64,000 bases of DNA from Euptelea pleiosperma (GCA_035048495.1 CM068541.1:9679929-9743928), one strand, 5' to 3'. Numbered from the stretch's first letter, positions 22,001 to 34,550 are shown. Notes: generated by a model not told the origin, from the sequence alone. A program made the numbers and translations.

Positions 22001-24513
22001 CAATCTTACTAACAAACATCGGATATAGGATCAATTTATCATTGTTTAATGCACATGATTGAGAAACCTTTAGCACATGATGAACACCACTGCAGCGGCT
22101 GGTAAATTATATTACAGGGCCCAGGCCACACGAGATTAGCCTCCATATCCTGGGAGGAAGATTTTTGAGTTTAAGGCGTACCTTCAAAATTTTAGGACAT
22201 CAACTAATTGAAAAATAACTCACGAGCCATTCTGGTAAGTGGTTTTGTGGGTTCCAGCAGAGTGAATGCTGCAATTCTTGATGATTGTTGTGTTAATGTA
22301 AGCAACCAAAAAGTGTATTGCTTATATGAAAAAATAAAAGTTGGATCGTGATAATGTTAACATTGACTAGATCAGAGATATCATCGATAATCTTGATGTA
22401 ATGTGTAGTCGTAGTGTTATACACTTCGAAGTGCTAACCTGGAGGCCGATTTTCTCATCAAAGAGGGTGCTTCTAGGCCCCTTTCGTAAATAGGGAATTC
22501 TTTTCCCACAGTATTCTATTTTCATTTTATTTTAGTTCTTATTTACTGTTCAACAAAAAATTTAACACCGCATTGTCGAATCGTAGTGTTGCAACCAGCT
22601 TGATTACATAGTATGGTGGCAAGTGAGCTGCCAACTGATTGCACTATGAGCAACAAATAATAAGTTTGATGTCAACAATCCTCTTTCAACGAGTACCATT
22701 TTGAGTTTCACATGTTTCACCTGATCTGTTTGATTTGTATATACATTTTGGGGTTGAGCCCTTAGTTCACTTGGATGGTGCTTTCTGTATCCCAACCACG
22801 ACGTTTGATCCCAGCTTACCTACCACAAAAAGAAAACAAGGAAAAAAAAAGGAATCCTGCATTTTACTATTGTTTCCTGTGAACTTTGTGCAACATGCAA
22901 TCTTCTTCACTGAATTAATCGCATTTTCATATGTTTCTCATTCTTATTTTCCTTTATTTCCACCTGTATCCTTTCGTCAAGCGTCTACAAGCATGTTATA
23001 TGGTGTATGTTTCTCTCGCTCTACATGTGTTTATTTGTAGAGATGAATATAATAATAAATGTACATGATGTGCAAAATATGATCTTTTTCATGGTAACTT
23101 TTACCTCCAATTGATTCTTGTCATAAAACTTAGTCATTATGATTTGGAGTATCAATATGATGACATCCACGATGTTTTCTTCCTAATGCTGCTGTTTGGA
23201 TCAGGCAAATCATCGCTTCACGACAACCATGCAAAGACGCATTTACGGTCATGCAACTGATGTTGAGATCCTCCCTTTGAATGAGGAGAAAGCTGTTCAA
23301 GCTACTGCCGATCTTCTTGGGGAACTCTTTGTGTTCTCGGTAATCTGTATTCCCGGTCATTTACTGTACATGTTCATACTCATTGCTACTTATTTGATAC
23401 TAAATGAACTTATAAATCATGGTTCAAAGTATTGTTCCATCTCCAATTGTCTCAATCTTGGGGGTGATCAGAATGAGACCCCAGTTTGTATCATACTGAC
23501 CCGGTTGAGACATCTAGTTTTTTCAACTGACTGAGATGTACCTCGGGACCGAAACTGTAAACCATGCTTTCAGTACTTATGTGTCTCCATTTATATAGGT
23601 TGCAGGAGCTGCTGTGATCTTTGAAGTGCAAAGAAGTTCCAGATCAGAAGCTAGAAAGGAGGAGCTGCGCATGCAGGAACTAGAGGTAATATATGAAGGT
23701 TTTCCCTTCAGTTAGGATATCAGTCCCCTTTGAATTTTGTTTTAAGTTTTAACTTATAAGTTTATCTGCATGAAACTGAAATTTGGATTTTAAATCTTGA
23801 GATTTCTCCAACAAGTTTCAATAAGCTTCCTAAAATGTTACAAAAATGCTTAATTTACTGATAAAATGCCAATTTAGCCATTGCTAACAATATTTGGTGA
23901 TAGCTAAATACTTTCAGAAGTCACAAATCCAGTAGCGGAGTTGAATTTTCTTTTTCTATCTTTCTCCCTTTGTGCCAAGTTAATGTGTAACATTATAAAT
24001 GGAAGAAATAAGTGAGTTCAAAATCCCTTAAAGAACTTGAAATGATATGGGAGCCTTGGAAGCAGAAAACTCATCATCTTGTGCATTAATATTTGAGTTG
24101 AATAGATGGATACATGACCTATAGCTTTAAATACTAGCTATTATTTTGCCCTTTTGTGGAAAATCAATTGTATTTCCATTGCTTAATTGTGATAAACACA
24201 CAGATCTTTTGATTGTTTTCTTCAAGGTTTGACGTTACTTGAAGTGCATTTATTTTTCCAAATCCATATTTTTCAGTTTGGTTTAATTAATTAAGGGAAC
24301 CCCTTTTTTCTCAGAAGCTAAATCCATTATATTGTTGATAAATTTTCTTAGGCTATGAGGCAACGAGACAGAGATTTAGGAAGAGAACTGGAGCTTCTTA
24401 AGCGCAAACTCGAAGAGATGGAGCACCTTGCCAAGGGACGAGGACTCACTGGTATTTTCAACTTCAAGCAAGTCCATGCAATAGAGGATGACAAAGCAAA
24501 GACACCCATTTGA
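19065..24513 (+). CDS. OPA3: OPA3-like mitochondrial protein, four exons
   Basis: Exons are 19065-19193, 23205-23339, 23599-23685 and 24352-24513, all joined in phase 0 with GT-AG borders (43+45+29+53 residues, 170 aa). The family is defined by human OPA3 (about 180 aa), a mitochondrial membrane-associated protein linked to optic atrophy; the plant role is not established. Visible features are a basic N-terminus (KPIATRIKKRAASHPKFRQ), the family block RFTTTMQRRIYGHA, a hydrophobic stretch LGELFVFSVAGAAVIFEV (about 81-98), and a charged coiled-coil tail from about 99 to 150 (LRMQELEAMRQRDRDLGREL). Length and motifs fit a full, intact gene. Intron 1 is about 4.0 kb. Two short upstream ORFs precede the start. 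Confidence 0.95.
19194..23204 (+). other. Intron 1 of the OPA3-like gene
   Basis: A 4011-bp AT-rich intron with a clean GT donor and TCAG acceptor. A possible SINE lies at 22751-22850. No second exon or antisense gene was recognised, and the several open frames are short and without recognisable domains. Confidence 0.8.
22751..22850 (+). mobile_element. Possible tRNA-derived SINE fragment
   Basis: TTAGTTCACTTGGATGGTG resembles a Pol III A box, GTTTGATCCC resembles a B box about 45 bp later, and an A-rich tail (AAAAAGAAAACAAGGAAAAAA) follows. The arrangement fits a plant SINE head and tail. The acceptor-stem halves do not pair, so it is not a tRNA gene. Confidence 0.4.
23418..23566. mobile_element. 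MITE with CATGGTTCAAAG ends, intron 2 of OPA3
   Basis: It starts CATGGTTCAAAGTATTG, ends GAAACTGTAAACCATG and contains the inner phrase TTTTTCAACTGACTGAGATGT. The same ends and inner phrase occur at 42205-42337. It is about 150 bp, non-coding and fully intronic. Confidence 0.6.
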
Positions 24514-25320
24514 TATCTGATTGTGAGATTATAATGCCTCGAGTGCACTTCTACTTGGTAATGGAGTTGCTGATTTAACTGGATTTCTTTAGTTTCAATC
24601 TCCACAGAGAAAATTTTTTTAGCCTTGGATTTGTCTTGGCTGATTGGGTTTTGGTTTTACCAGTTCCATTTGTAAATGAAACTGACAGAAATGAGATACT
24701 AAAAGAGTGTTCTTCCCCTTTTTCCTCATCCCTTGTTTGCAGTTTAGGCAGAAATTGAGCTCCATCTACAACCTGAATCATGCATGAATAGTGGCTTTTT
24801 TTTTCACTTTTTTTGGTTGGAGCTAATAATCTCGCAGGCAGGGGGGGGCATCGGGCATCTACCTAGGGACACTGCACAGCTAGAGACATCTGCCCAGGCA
24901 TGGAATGGACCCTGCGACTTTCCCCATAGATGGGGTACACACCAACCATCTACTCTAGTCTGTGCTACCTGGCTTCCTGTGGTTTCTTTTAGGGGGAAAA
25001 AGAAGAAGGTCTAGCAAGAGTTGATTTCATTTTGTTCTAATTAAGGGTGCCTTTGGAACTCGTGTAATCGCAGTCTGCAAATCCATTTGCGCATGCAATC
25101 GTTTGTTAAGTGTGTTCAGAACACTTGCATTCGGCCATTTGCATTTGCACACGCAAACCATTGCGTACCCCCTGTGCGACCATTTATGTATCTAAAGTTG
25201 CAGATGGAAAAAGTCGGTGTACCGCACATACATACACACAAAGAATGTACCTAATACATGGGCTTCATACATTAAATAGGAAGGTACGTCCCATTATTTT
25301 CTGAAAAAAAATTGTTAAAA
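24514..25320. other. 3' flank of the OPA3-like gene
   Basis: Probable 3' UTR over the first few hundred bases. A G-run and a GGGCATCTACCTAGG-type phrase at about 24840-24930 look repetitive. No other gene was recognised. Confidence 0.45.
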
Positions 25321-25890
25321 AAAGTAGGTTATTTCCGTTGTAAAGTTTATTGAAAATTCAATTTTTACCCTTTATTTTCCATTTTTGCCCCTATGTGTTA
25401 CAATCTGTATGATGGCCGTTATAACGGAAAAAACAGTAACACCCCCAATGAGAAGAAGCGCTTTGGTGCAAGTTTTAATCCTTAAAAGTGAGAGTGGAAG
25501 GCCTAAAATGACATTGATAGAAATAGTAAGAAAATATCTGAAAACTTATACTTCAACAAAAGATTTAACTTTAAACAGAGTCAGTATAGCATAGTAAGAT
25601 TCATTTCGTTGACCCAACTCTCCTAAAAACCGGAACCGTTAAGGACCCGAACTGATAAGCTGTTCCGGTTCTGGCCACCTTAGGAACCGAACCGGAACCA
25701 ACCCGTTGACACCCCTAGTTATATAGTCTAAATATGGATAAATGGCACGGGAAGTAATTAAGTGGTTGAAAGGAGTTGTTCGTTCTTATTTAATGTAAAC
25801 ACGCGCATATATAGAATAGGTAAAATAGTAATAGACTATGGGCGAACACCGTATGGTAATGTTCAAATTTTCACTTTAAAAATATATAAG
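25321..25890. repeat. Fragments of two hAT-like repeat families
   Basis: 25330-25445 holds a TAACGG-family piece (GCCGTTATAACGGAAAA). 25625-25715 is the right end of the CCGGTTCC family, ending CCGTTGACACCCCTA, which gives that family's terminal sequence as TAGGGGTGTCAACGG when inverted. Confidence 0.5.
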
Positions 25891-26254
25891 GGGTCGGGCT
25901 CAGGGGACCCCATTTTTGACACCCATTTTGGCGTACCCACATAGAAGATGAATCAATGGCTGATTTTTGGTGAGGATGATCTCCTCACCATATAGATCAC
26001 CCCAACAAAAAAAATCAGCCCATTCTGAAATTTCTAACCCCATCAAACGTGGTTTTCAAGTTACACAATAAAAATCGACGGTCCAGAATTCCTCAACTTC
26101 TAAACCAGTCTACGAATATCGGAATGATTTGAATTTTTGTGAGGATGATATCTTCACCATAGAGATCATCCTCACAAAAAATCAGCCATTGATTCATCTT
26201 CTACATGGGTACACCAAAATGGGTGTAAAAAATGGGATCCCCCAAGCCCGACCC
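25891..26254. mobile_element. Mutator-like MITE, GGGTCGGGCT ends, perfect 9-bp duplication
   Basis: The 364-bp element has near-palindromic arms of about 110 bp: GGGTCGGGCT, CACCCATTTTGGCGTACCC and GATGAATCAATGGCTGATTT mirror the right side. It is flanked by ATATATAAG at 25882-25890 and 26255-26263, identical. Relatives or half copies are at 27690-28040, 28045-28416, 37390-37556 and 44825-44998. Confidence 0.85.
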
Positions 26255-26263
26255 ATATATAAG

Positions 26264-27689
26264 ATATAAATGCATATGCAATACTTCATAGTCTTCTACA
26301 TTATCTCTAGAGGCATTGGTAAGGAATCTTCATCAAAGTATGTGTGTCGTGGATGGTAGTGGAGGCACACTTTATACCTTTTGTTCCCGAGTTTTTTCGT
26401 TACCTCATTTAACCCAAAGGGTGTCATGCAAATCAAGGGTTGTCTATCAATACATTGGGATGTAGGACCTACATGCTTTGATAGGAGAATATTTTAAAAA
26501 GTGCTAGGGTCCACCTCCCATGCATTGATGGCGGCCCATTACTTGCGGATGTCAAGTATGGGGAATTTTTTGGGAAAATTACCTCGAGGGCCATAAGTTT
26601 AAACTTACGGCCTAAAGCAACCACCTCTTCATTATTGGGTCAAAAAAGGACGGCCTTTTTAGAAATATGGACTTTAAACCCCAATCATCCTATTTTGAAC
26701 AACTTCCAAAAATTTATTCCTACTTTACCCTCATAGGAAGAGACGTAGCTTTATGCCTTTTGCAAAAGTAATTGGTAGTACACCACGATCACAACCCACA
26801 ATACGAGCCATGTGTCACTCTTAGTGGACGTTGGCCGTATGGATGTTTGGCCATTGACTAGGTAGACGTACCTGATCAGTGATTCTAAGCGTTGGGTTCA
26901 AGTTATTTTCATGGATGATTTTAACTGTACAAATTTGAGCATTAGGGAGTGTTATGTGGGTACAAAGATCCAAAGGTTGTAACTCACTAATCAGACTGAT
27001 TTTTGGTTTGCAGTTTCTCCTTATTTAATTTATTAGTTACTTTCATTTTCCTTTTCCTTTTTTAGTTCTTTTTTTATTAAGACCCACTAAGCTTAAGTCT
27101 CTACCTATAAGGGTAAAGTAGGAATACATTTTTAAAAGTTACTCAAAATAGGCTGATTGGGGTTTGAAGTCCATATTTCTAGAAAGGCAGCCCTAAATGT
27201 AATTTTTTCCTTAGAAGGCTGCACCACTCGAGCTTTCTCTACTCTCATTTTCCTATCCGAGTTGCCATTGCTGCTACATTTCCACGTGGATCTCAAAAAT
27301 TACTCACTTTTGTTACTAGCTACTCCTTTGTACACATATAGAGCACCTTGGTTGACTAATACCCAAGGCTATCAATGGATCAGATCATTCGATGATCCAA
27401 TCTGAAGCTTTAATTTATCAATCAAATTGACTTCATGCTAGGTTGCCACGGAACCAATAAATTTGGATAGTTATCAGATTGAATTTAGATCCGAGAATTA
27501 TGATTTGATAAGCTATTGGATCAATTCTATATCAACCCTTATCCGATCTAAATAAAGTCATGTCAAACTTGGGGTATCCCACTCGGATTGAATGGGACGA
27601 CAGTTTTTCATTTTGAATCTGAAAAAATTAGAATTACGATCAACTGCAGTATGATCATCCATTTTCATCATAAAATTAACTCCACATTT
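26264..27689. other. Gene-free spacer with repeat fragments
   Basis: 26310-26600 is a decayed relative of the 29131-29348 element (AGGGTGTCATGC and CAATACATTGGGA phrases). 26790-27010 is a truncated GAGTAAAACTT-family MITE (GAGCCATGTGTCACTC). The remainder to 27689 is anonymous. Confidence 0.5.
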
Positions 27690-28040
27690 GATAGGGTTAG
27701 AAGTTTTAGAAAGGGTTGATTCCTATTGTGAGGACGATCTCGATGGTGAGGAGATCATTCTCACCAAAATCAGCCCTTACCTCATCTCTATGTGGGCCCA
27801 CGACCATGTCTCAATATATATATCGACAAAGATGTATCGACCTATCTCCACCTATATGTATATTGGCCTGGGAAAAAGTTACTAATGCTTTTCGACTTAT
27901 AATGTTGTCGTGGGACTACATGCATAGGAGTTAAGGGCTGATTTTTGGGTGATGATGAACTCCTCACCATAGAAATCATTCTCACCGAAAAGAGTCATTT
28001 CTAAAACTTTTAACTCTATTAAATATGAACCTAAATTTTG
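27690..28040. repeat. Half copies of the GTGAGGATGATC MITE family
   Basis: Two one-armed pieces (27690-27820 and 27930-28040) share the motif in which GTGAGGA mirrors TCCTCAC around a GATCTCNATGG core, followed by AAATCAGCCCTTA. They are probably deletion products. Confidence 0.5.
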
Positions 28041-28044
28041 GTGA

Positions 28045-28416
28045 GGATCGGGGGACAACTATTTTGATAACATTTTTTTATAACAATTTTGGCGTACCCA
28101 CATGGAAGATGAATCAATGGCTGATTTTTTATGAGATGATCTCCTCACCATATAGATCAACCCTGCAAAAAATCAACCCATTCTGAAATTTCTAACCCCA
28201 TCAAGCCTGGTCTTCAAGTTAACGGTAAAAATAGACAGTCCCTAATTCTTCAACTTCTAAATGAGTCTACGAATATCGCAATGATTTGAATTTTTCTTAG
28301 AATGATCTCCTCACCATAGATACCATCCTCGCCAAAAATTATTCAACTCCAAAACTTATAATTTATATATTGACCCGTGCCAATTTTTTGTTGTAAAAAA
28401 TGTTGTCCCCCGATCC
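28045..28416. mobile_element. Palindromic MITE with GGATCGGGGGACAAC ends
   Basis: The left end GGATCGGGGGACAAC mirrors the right end TTGTCCCCCGATCC. Inner arms share GTACCCACATGGAAGATGAA with 25891-26254. It is a sister subfamily of that element. The segment 28430-28610 is a further fragment. Confidence 0.65.
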
Positions 28417-28657
28417 TGACCCCCTAAATTTAACAGAGAAAATGGACGGTCCAAAAATTTTCAAATTGCAATACAGTTTTCATAAGGCTACCAATGTTAG
28501 AATAGGCTGATTTTTTGTGAGGTTGTGTTAAGAAGGATATCATCACAAAAAATCAACATTTATATACATGTGGGTCCCACATCCATGAGGCATTTTAGCA
28601 TCACCCCTAGAATATTGGATGAATTAGTGAGACCCTCCTTCAAATTCGACGTACACT

Positions 28658-28999
28658 AGGGGTGTCGATTTTATCCGTTTAACCGGAACTGAAACACTGG
28701 TTCTGGTTCCACAAATCGGAATCAAACCGAAAATAATGGTTCCAGTTCTGGGTAGTTTAATATGGAACCGAAACTGATAGGAACCGGAACCAAAACCGAA
28801 ACCGAAACCGATAGGAACCGGAACCAATATATAAATAGTGTAAAAATTCTCATATTATCAAGATTGGACCCAATATACCGGAACCGGAACCAACAGAAAC
28901 TACATAATCGGTTCCGGTTCAGGATCCATCACTTTGAGAATCGGCCCGTTTGTTCCGGTTTTGGCCACCTTAGGAACCGAACCTGAACCTGAACCGACC
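28658..28999. repeat. GGAACCGG-rich repeat (TAGGGGTGTC family), copy 1
   Basis: It begins AGGGGTGTCGATTTTATCCG and is dominated by GGAACCGGAACC and GAAACCGA variants. Copies are also at 44316-44586 and 50425-50838. The family's intact right terminus is seen at 25700-25715. A hAT-like class is suggested only by the terminus. Confidence 0.55.
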
Positions 29000-29130
29000 T
29001 ACGCACATGTCCGAAGGGAGGGTAAATACGTCACTTCAAAGTTTAGGGGCAGCATTGTCATTCTCTAAGAAAAATAAAGGGCATACGAGGAGCTTAACCG
29101 TAAGAATAATACCGTTGTTCGCACATTTTC

Positions 29131-29348
29131 CGCGCGGAAAGTTTTTACCTCACGCAAGACTTGACGCTAAGGGTGTCACGCGATTCAAGGATCGACAATC
29201 AATACATAGGAAGTGGGCCCAAGCACTTTTGAAGATGTTCTCCTGTCAGATCAAGGAGGCCCCACCCCCAATGTACTGAACGATGGTTTTTGATTTGCGT
29301 GACGCCGTTGTGTCAAGCACTACGTGAGGTAAAAATTTCCTTGCCGCG
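29131..29348. mobile_element. Inverted-repeat element upstream of VOZ
   Basis: CGCGCGGAAAGTTTTTACC followed by TCACG mirrors CGTGAGGTAAAAATTTCC followed by TTGCCGCG, with inner CACGCGATTCAAGG as spacer. The flanks CACATTTTC and CACATCTCT agree at 6 of 9 positions. It ends about 420 bp before the VOZ ATG. Confidence 0.6.
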
Positions 29349-29767
29349 CACATCTCTTATCTTTTTATTATTATTTATTTTTATTTTTTGAAAGATCTCT
29401 AGCTTTTTTTTCGGAACGGAGAAGAGAGTAGAAACGCAAATCACCCAGTCTGCTTCGATACTCTCCTCTTCTGTTCCGGCATCCCTTTTGATCGAATTAG
29501 GGTTTTGGATACTCTTACTTTCGGTTATTACCTGCAATTTATAAGGTTTTTGTCCCCTCTTTGATTATTGATTCTGGTTGGCTGCTCATCTTCTCTTATT
29601 AATTCACGGAAAGTAGGGATTTTGGATAGAAATTTTTTGATCAGTGGATTTAGGAGTGAAATGAGGGGTTTTCCTGCAATTTCTACAAAATCTGTGTTGT
29701 TTTTTGGAGTGGAATTAGGGTTGGTTTGGTTCTGGTTTTGTAGGGTTCAGAGAGGACTCGGGTTCTG
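29349..29767 (+). promoter_or_regulatory. VOZ promoter and leader with a possible UTR intron
   Basis: The 5' leader probably starts near 29400-29440 (CTGCTTCGATACTCTCCTC). A donor-like AAG/GTTTTTGTCC near 29545 and an acceptor-like TTTTGTAG/GGTTCAG near 29740 would make a roughly 200-bp intron just before the ATG. This is inferred from splice-like sequences only. Confidence 0.3.
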
Positions 29768-32700
29768 ATGGCGAAGGGTTCGAAGAGCGGTTGCAAGTCT
29801 GCGTCTCACCAACTCTTCAAAAATAAGGCTAGGGATCGGGTGGATGATCTTCAAGGGGTGTTTACGGATCTACAACTCGCGAGGAAGGAGAGCCGCACGG
29901 GAGACGTGGCTGTTCTGGAGGAGCAAATGAATCAGATACTGCGGGAGTGGAAAGTGGAACTCAACGAACCTTCTCCAGCGTCGTCTCTGCTCGTGAGTAC
30001 CTTTTGTTCATCAAATTTGATTTTGATTTTGATTTTTTTTGTCTTTTGTTTTCTTCACCTTAATAATGGGTACTGTGCAGGGTGGTAGTTTAGATTCATT
30101 CTCGGATATTCACCGTCTGTTGCAGTGCAGCAACGAGGAAGATGATGCAACCAGTGCATTAGCTCCACCAGCCACCCTGAAGTCTGAGCCCCATGTTCAA
30201 AGCATTCAAGCGGTGGGAGATACCGCGGTGTTTCATGAGGTGAGCTTTTTGTATGTGTTTCATAGTTAATAATGGTCCAAATTCAACGTGTCTGATTTGT
30301 TTTGGAGTAGAACTTGAGAGACAAAAGAAGTGTAACATTCTAACTAATACAAGCAATTCTTTTTTTCAGATTATCTCTTCGTTCTGCTCAATTCTATCAT
30401 AGCAACAACACTTGGTACCTTTGCACACTTGTATTGCATGAGAAATAGGCAAAATTGCATTCAGTTGAAGCTGTTATCATTTGAAGTTTTAAGCTTTAAT
30501 AGTATTTATTGTATCCTCTTTTTTTTTGTTTTTTTTTGTTTCTTTTTGTTTCCCTTCTCGAGCAAAAGACTGCTTTTAAGCTTTAATAGTAATGCTGACA
30601 AGCAGAATTCAGAGGAGAGATGAGAAATGGTTACCATTATGGGAAATCTGTGGTGACAGAAAGTGAAAGAGTTCATTGATGATTATTTACTTTATGCTAG
30701 CTAATGGGCATATGAGTTAGAAGAGAACTCTCAATAGGTTATGTTCTAGTTCTTACTATATACTATACAGTAAGACGGTCTACTCTTATCGTTGTGTATC
30801 CTCACTCCTTTATGATGTTGCATTTGCTTATTACAAGGTGAAACTTTTAACTTGTGAATTATGTGTCTGTTACACACGAGTCAAACTATAAGCACTAGGA
30901 AACTGCTCTCTGCATTGTGCATTGACCCCTTGTAGTACATAATTGTATATATTTAGCACATGATTTGATGGTTTATTGTGCATCTTGGGATTTTGAGTCC
31001 CAAATTATTTAAGTCTGTCTGCGCAAGGTCATGTGATTCGAATGCATTTCCCTTTGTTCAGGAGGCAAATAAAAGCAGTTGAAAAGTTTGTATTTAGATG
31101 TGAGGAGGTCATGGTAGGTCTTAGATAGTTTTTGGTTTTGCGCATCCCTTGTATAGTTAGTGATGGCCTTCCTCTCAACCTTCTTTTGTGTTTTCTCTCA
31201 CGTACGGTGGGGTTCTCCCCCTCTTTCTTTTCAATACAATTAATCTACTTATCAAAAAACAGAGAGAGAGAGAGAGAGATTCTATTAGCTAGCTCATTCT
31301 ATTTTTTTTTTTTTGGAAAGTTGGAAAAAAAAAAAAAAAGAAGCTAGCTGCCATCCAATAAATGGGAATTTTTTTACCATATCTGTTCAAATGCATGAAA
31401 TTGATCAGAGGTTGTGGGTCCCAATGAGTGGGTGGCGGATTGATGCAAAGTCTGTTAATTGTCCAAATAAGTCTTAAAACCACAAAACATCATCCATATA
31501 CTCTTTATAATTTAAGCATATTTCTTGTATTATTTTCTTTTTATAGTTCCAGTTTGGTTTTACTTTTAATCCTTTATCAAGTTTTTCTCATACTAATCCG
31601 TGGCTCTATCTGGGTAGAAGGAAGTTGGATACTTACTGATGAGTTGTATAATTGGTTTGATTCAGGACTATTTTGTGAATGAGGCACTACAAGAACATGA
31701 ATTTCAAGGGGATGATCGGTGCAAAGGTTCCCCTTCAAGGGTGCAGCATGAGTTGATGATTAATTTGGAAGTGGCTAATCAGTTAGGCTATCATCAGGTT
31801 GATTTGCATCAAAACTTTGACCACAACCTTTTCAATGGTTTCAACTGTACTGGGCAGTGTGGAGAGAATGCTATGCGCGATTCTTCTGGCTCGCTGCCAA
31901 GTATCTGCCCTTCACCTTCTGCCTTCTTTGGGCCAAAATGTGGACTCTGGGATTGTCTCAGGTCTGCTCAAGGATTGGAATGGTGTCAAGACTATTGCAG
32001 TAGCTTTCATGCTGCTCTAGCCTTGAATGAAGGCCCAATTGGTGTGACTCCAGTTATGCAGCCTGGGGGAATTGGTCTGAAGGATGGTCTACTATTTACT
32101 GCTCTCAGTGCAAAGACACAGAGAAAGAATGTTGGTATTCCAGAATGCGAGGGGGTTGCAACAACAAAGTCTCCATGGAAAGCTTGTGGTAAGCATTTGT
32201 AATGTCCTTGTGGACTTTTTGTACGCATTCTGTTACTTGTATTTAACTTGATTCTTCAGTTTGTGGTATGGTTCTTTACGATTGAATGAGGACAGACAAT
32301 CTTTTTGACGGGGCATAGTTTCATTCATGGATTTTTTGTCTGACTAGTCTGTTCTCTTGTAATATTTTGCAGATCTCTTCAATCTTTCTCTATTTGAGGG
32401 TGAAACAATCAGGGAATGGCTCTTTTTTGATAAACCTCGAAGAGCCTTTGAGAGTGGTAATAGAAAGCAGAGGTCATTGCCAGATTACAGGGGGCGCGGA
32501 TGGCACGAATCTAGGAAGCAGGTGATGAAGGAATTTGGAGGTCTGAAGAGGTCCTACTACATGGACCCACAACCATTGAACCATTTTGAATGGCACCTCT
32601 ATGAATATGAGATCAACAACTGTGATGCTTGCGCGTTGTATAGGTTGGAACTCAAGCTCATTGATGGAAAGAAGAGCCCTAAAGGAAAAGTTACTAATGA

Positions 32701-32911
32701 TTCACTAGCTGATCCGCGGAAGCAGATGGGGAGACTAACTGCAGAGTTTCCAGTAACTGTAGATAACAAATGTTCTATTGATGGCAGGACAAAGTTTAAT
32801 TTAAAGGATGATGCTGGAAATGTTTATTCAGCTTCAAACCAGATGGCCCCTACAAATGACAGCTTTGGTTATGGAGTAAGTGCGCTGTACGGTTATCTTG
32901 TTGATAATTAA
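29768..32911 (+). CDS. VOZ: VOZ (vascular plant one zinc finger) transcription factor, four exons
   Basis: Exons are 29768-29992, 30081-30239, 31666-32188 and 32373-32911. Phases are 0, 0 and 1, with GT-AG borders, giving 481 aa, close to known VOZ1 proteins. VOZ factors are plant-only, NAC-related nuclear proteins. Family work links them to phytochrome B signalling, flowering time and stress responses, and to binding a GCGT-N7-ACGC palindrome as dimers. Visible features are [21 protein letters not shown] at the start, domain A within exons 1-2, and the zinc site Cys220, Cys225, Cys235, Cys239 and His243 ([19 protein letters not shown]). The domain B block includes [36 protein letters not shown] and [20 protein letters not shown]. 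The end is YGYLVDN. Some usually conserved positions differ: CGLWDC, VMQPGG, DYRGRG, and WKAC at the exon 3/4 junction. Exons 3-4 recur downstream at 35081-36215. Confidence 0.95.
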
Positions 32912-33936
32912 GTGATTACTATGGGAAATTAAAACATTCAGCATTTCTAAATCATGGTTACAATAGCTGTTGCCTTTCATATTAGATATAGGTGGAGAGG
33001 CTGCAATTTTCCAGCAAGTCATCAGTATCGGTTTTTGGTCTTCAATTACATCGAGTCGACGTAGTTTTTTATGAACACATGGAGGTGTTGTGCATAGTTT
33101 AATTGTCATCTGAAAGTGCTTCACTAGAGTGTATAAGTTGCTGGAGCAATCTCTGACTGCTGAGAAAAGATTAACATACGGTGAAAAGAGCTGTATTTTG
33201 GTGCAATTCCTTAACTGAGGGACATTGGTCAATACTCAATGCTAATGATAAATAATGTATCCAGAATTTTATAGTTTGAATGCGCAAATATAACTCAAGT
33301 CTTTTCTTGCATTGCATGGGTTTAATACTTTTCATGTCCATTCTGTAGTTTAGGGATTGACTACTTTTGAAAAGTCTTAGTGGGAGCCTTTAAGCCGCTG
33401 CTTATAAATATAGTGACTGTCGAATTGAAAGTTTGTTTGATCTGGTGATACATGTACACAATTTGCTTCCACAAATTTTTATCATCCCAAAATGATTTAT
33501 CCAAGTTGCGTGTTACAAATTTTACTCTTCCATTTCTGCATAAAGTGAGAAGTGGTGCCCTTTTTCATTTGTTATCTTACAGTGCTATCCATGTTCCGTA
33601 CAGTGATATTGTTAACCTAATACTCTTAGTTCACAAGATAACCACATCATAACTTAGGTGGGTTGATAAGGTGTATGCAACTGGTTCTTTTTATACATGT
33701 CACATTAGCTGGCTTCTTCAGTGTTGAATTCAAAATGAAGGTCAAGAACATAATTACCTGGTTGAGTCAATATACCTCCAAACCACAAACCCATATGTAA
33801 TATACCAGTTTGTGGTATGATTCAGTTGGAATGGAATTGGATAAACCAATATGTAATATAACAACCAAACCTGCACAAAGGTCCTAAGCTACTACTCTTA
33901 GTTCCCTAAGATTCTTTTCTTGATTGTTGCTTGAGA
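30952..33936 (+). repeat. Tandem segmental duplication, unit A (VOZ exons 3-4)
   Basis: The segment aligns with 34551-37356 from TTTAGCACATGATTTG (30952) through both exons and the 3' flank to TTGATTGTTGCTTGAG (33936). Introns and flanks are clearly homologous but carry many substitutions and indels, so this is an old duplication, not an assembly repeat. It begins inside intron 2, so exons 1-2 and the promoter were not copied. Confidence 0.85.
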
Positions 33937-34550
33937 ATCGAGACAACCATAGATATCCGTGGACATATGACATGTACTTAACCTTGGTTAAACAAGCACA
34001 TAAACTTGTTTTATTTGTGGGATTTATTGATTGTTTTTATTTGTTTTTGAAACTTTTGAGTTTCTCAAAAAATATAAAAGACGTCCTCAATCTCATTCAA
34101 CATTGATGAATTATCCAGGGACTTGCTAGGAAATTCATGGATCTATGATCCTACACTGATATTCGAGTTAGTTTTGCCAAAAAAAAATAGAATCAGTCAA
34201 AAAGTCGATGTACTTACAAATTTAAGGAAAAGTGAAGTTAAACTCTTCTTCGATTTGATTAGAGGTGTATCGAGTTTGAAAATCAACGTTCATTTTTTAG
34301 GATCTTCAAAGTAAGGGTAAAGGATGAAAGAACAGAGGAATCAATGGAATTTAAGCAAGATATGATGTATTAAAGGGGTCGGTTTAAATTTTCATTCATA
34401 TTGTTTTGTATCTTAACATACTGTGTGTATCGTATGGTACAGAACGATACAATGCAATTCAGTGTGATCCATAAGGGAATATGGATATTCACTATATTTA
34501 TTGCACTAGTTTGCCCAAATTGCAATATGATATGGTACGATATTTTAGCC
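33937..34550. other. Single-copy spacer between the two duplication units
   Basis: AT-rich anonymous sequence of about 0.6 kb with no exon or repeat recognised. In a transcript reading through to the second cassette it would be intronic. Confidence 0.5.

Noticed and set aside
22751..22850. Functional tRNA gene
   Set aside because: A- and B-box-like motifs are present, but no cloverleaf or pairing acceptor stem could be formed. A SINE fragment fits better.
24348..24781. Minus-strand frames over OPA3 exon 4 and its 3' flank
   Set aside because: They are antisense to a well-supported coding exon and have no recognisable family features.
32834..33232. 132-codon minus-strand frame at the VOZ 3' end
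   Set aside because: It is antisense to the last VOZ exon and 3' UTR. The homologous position in unit B does not keep it open.
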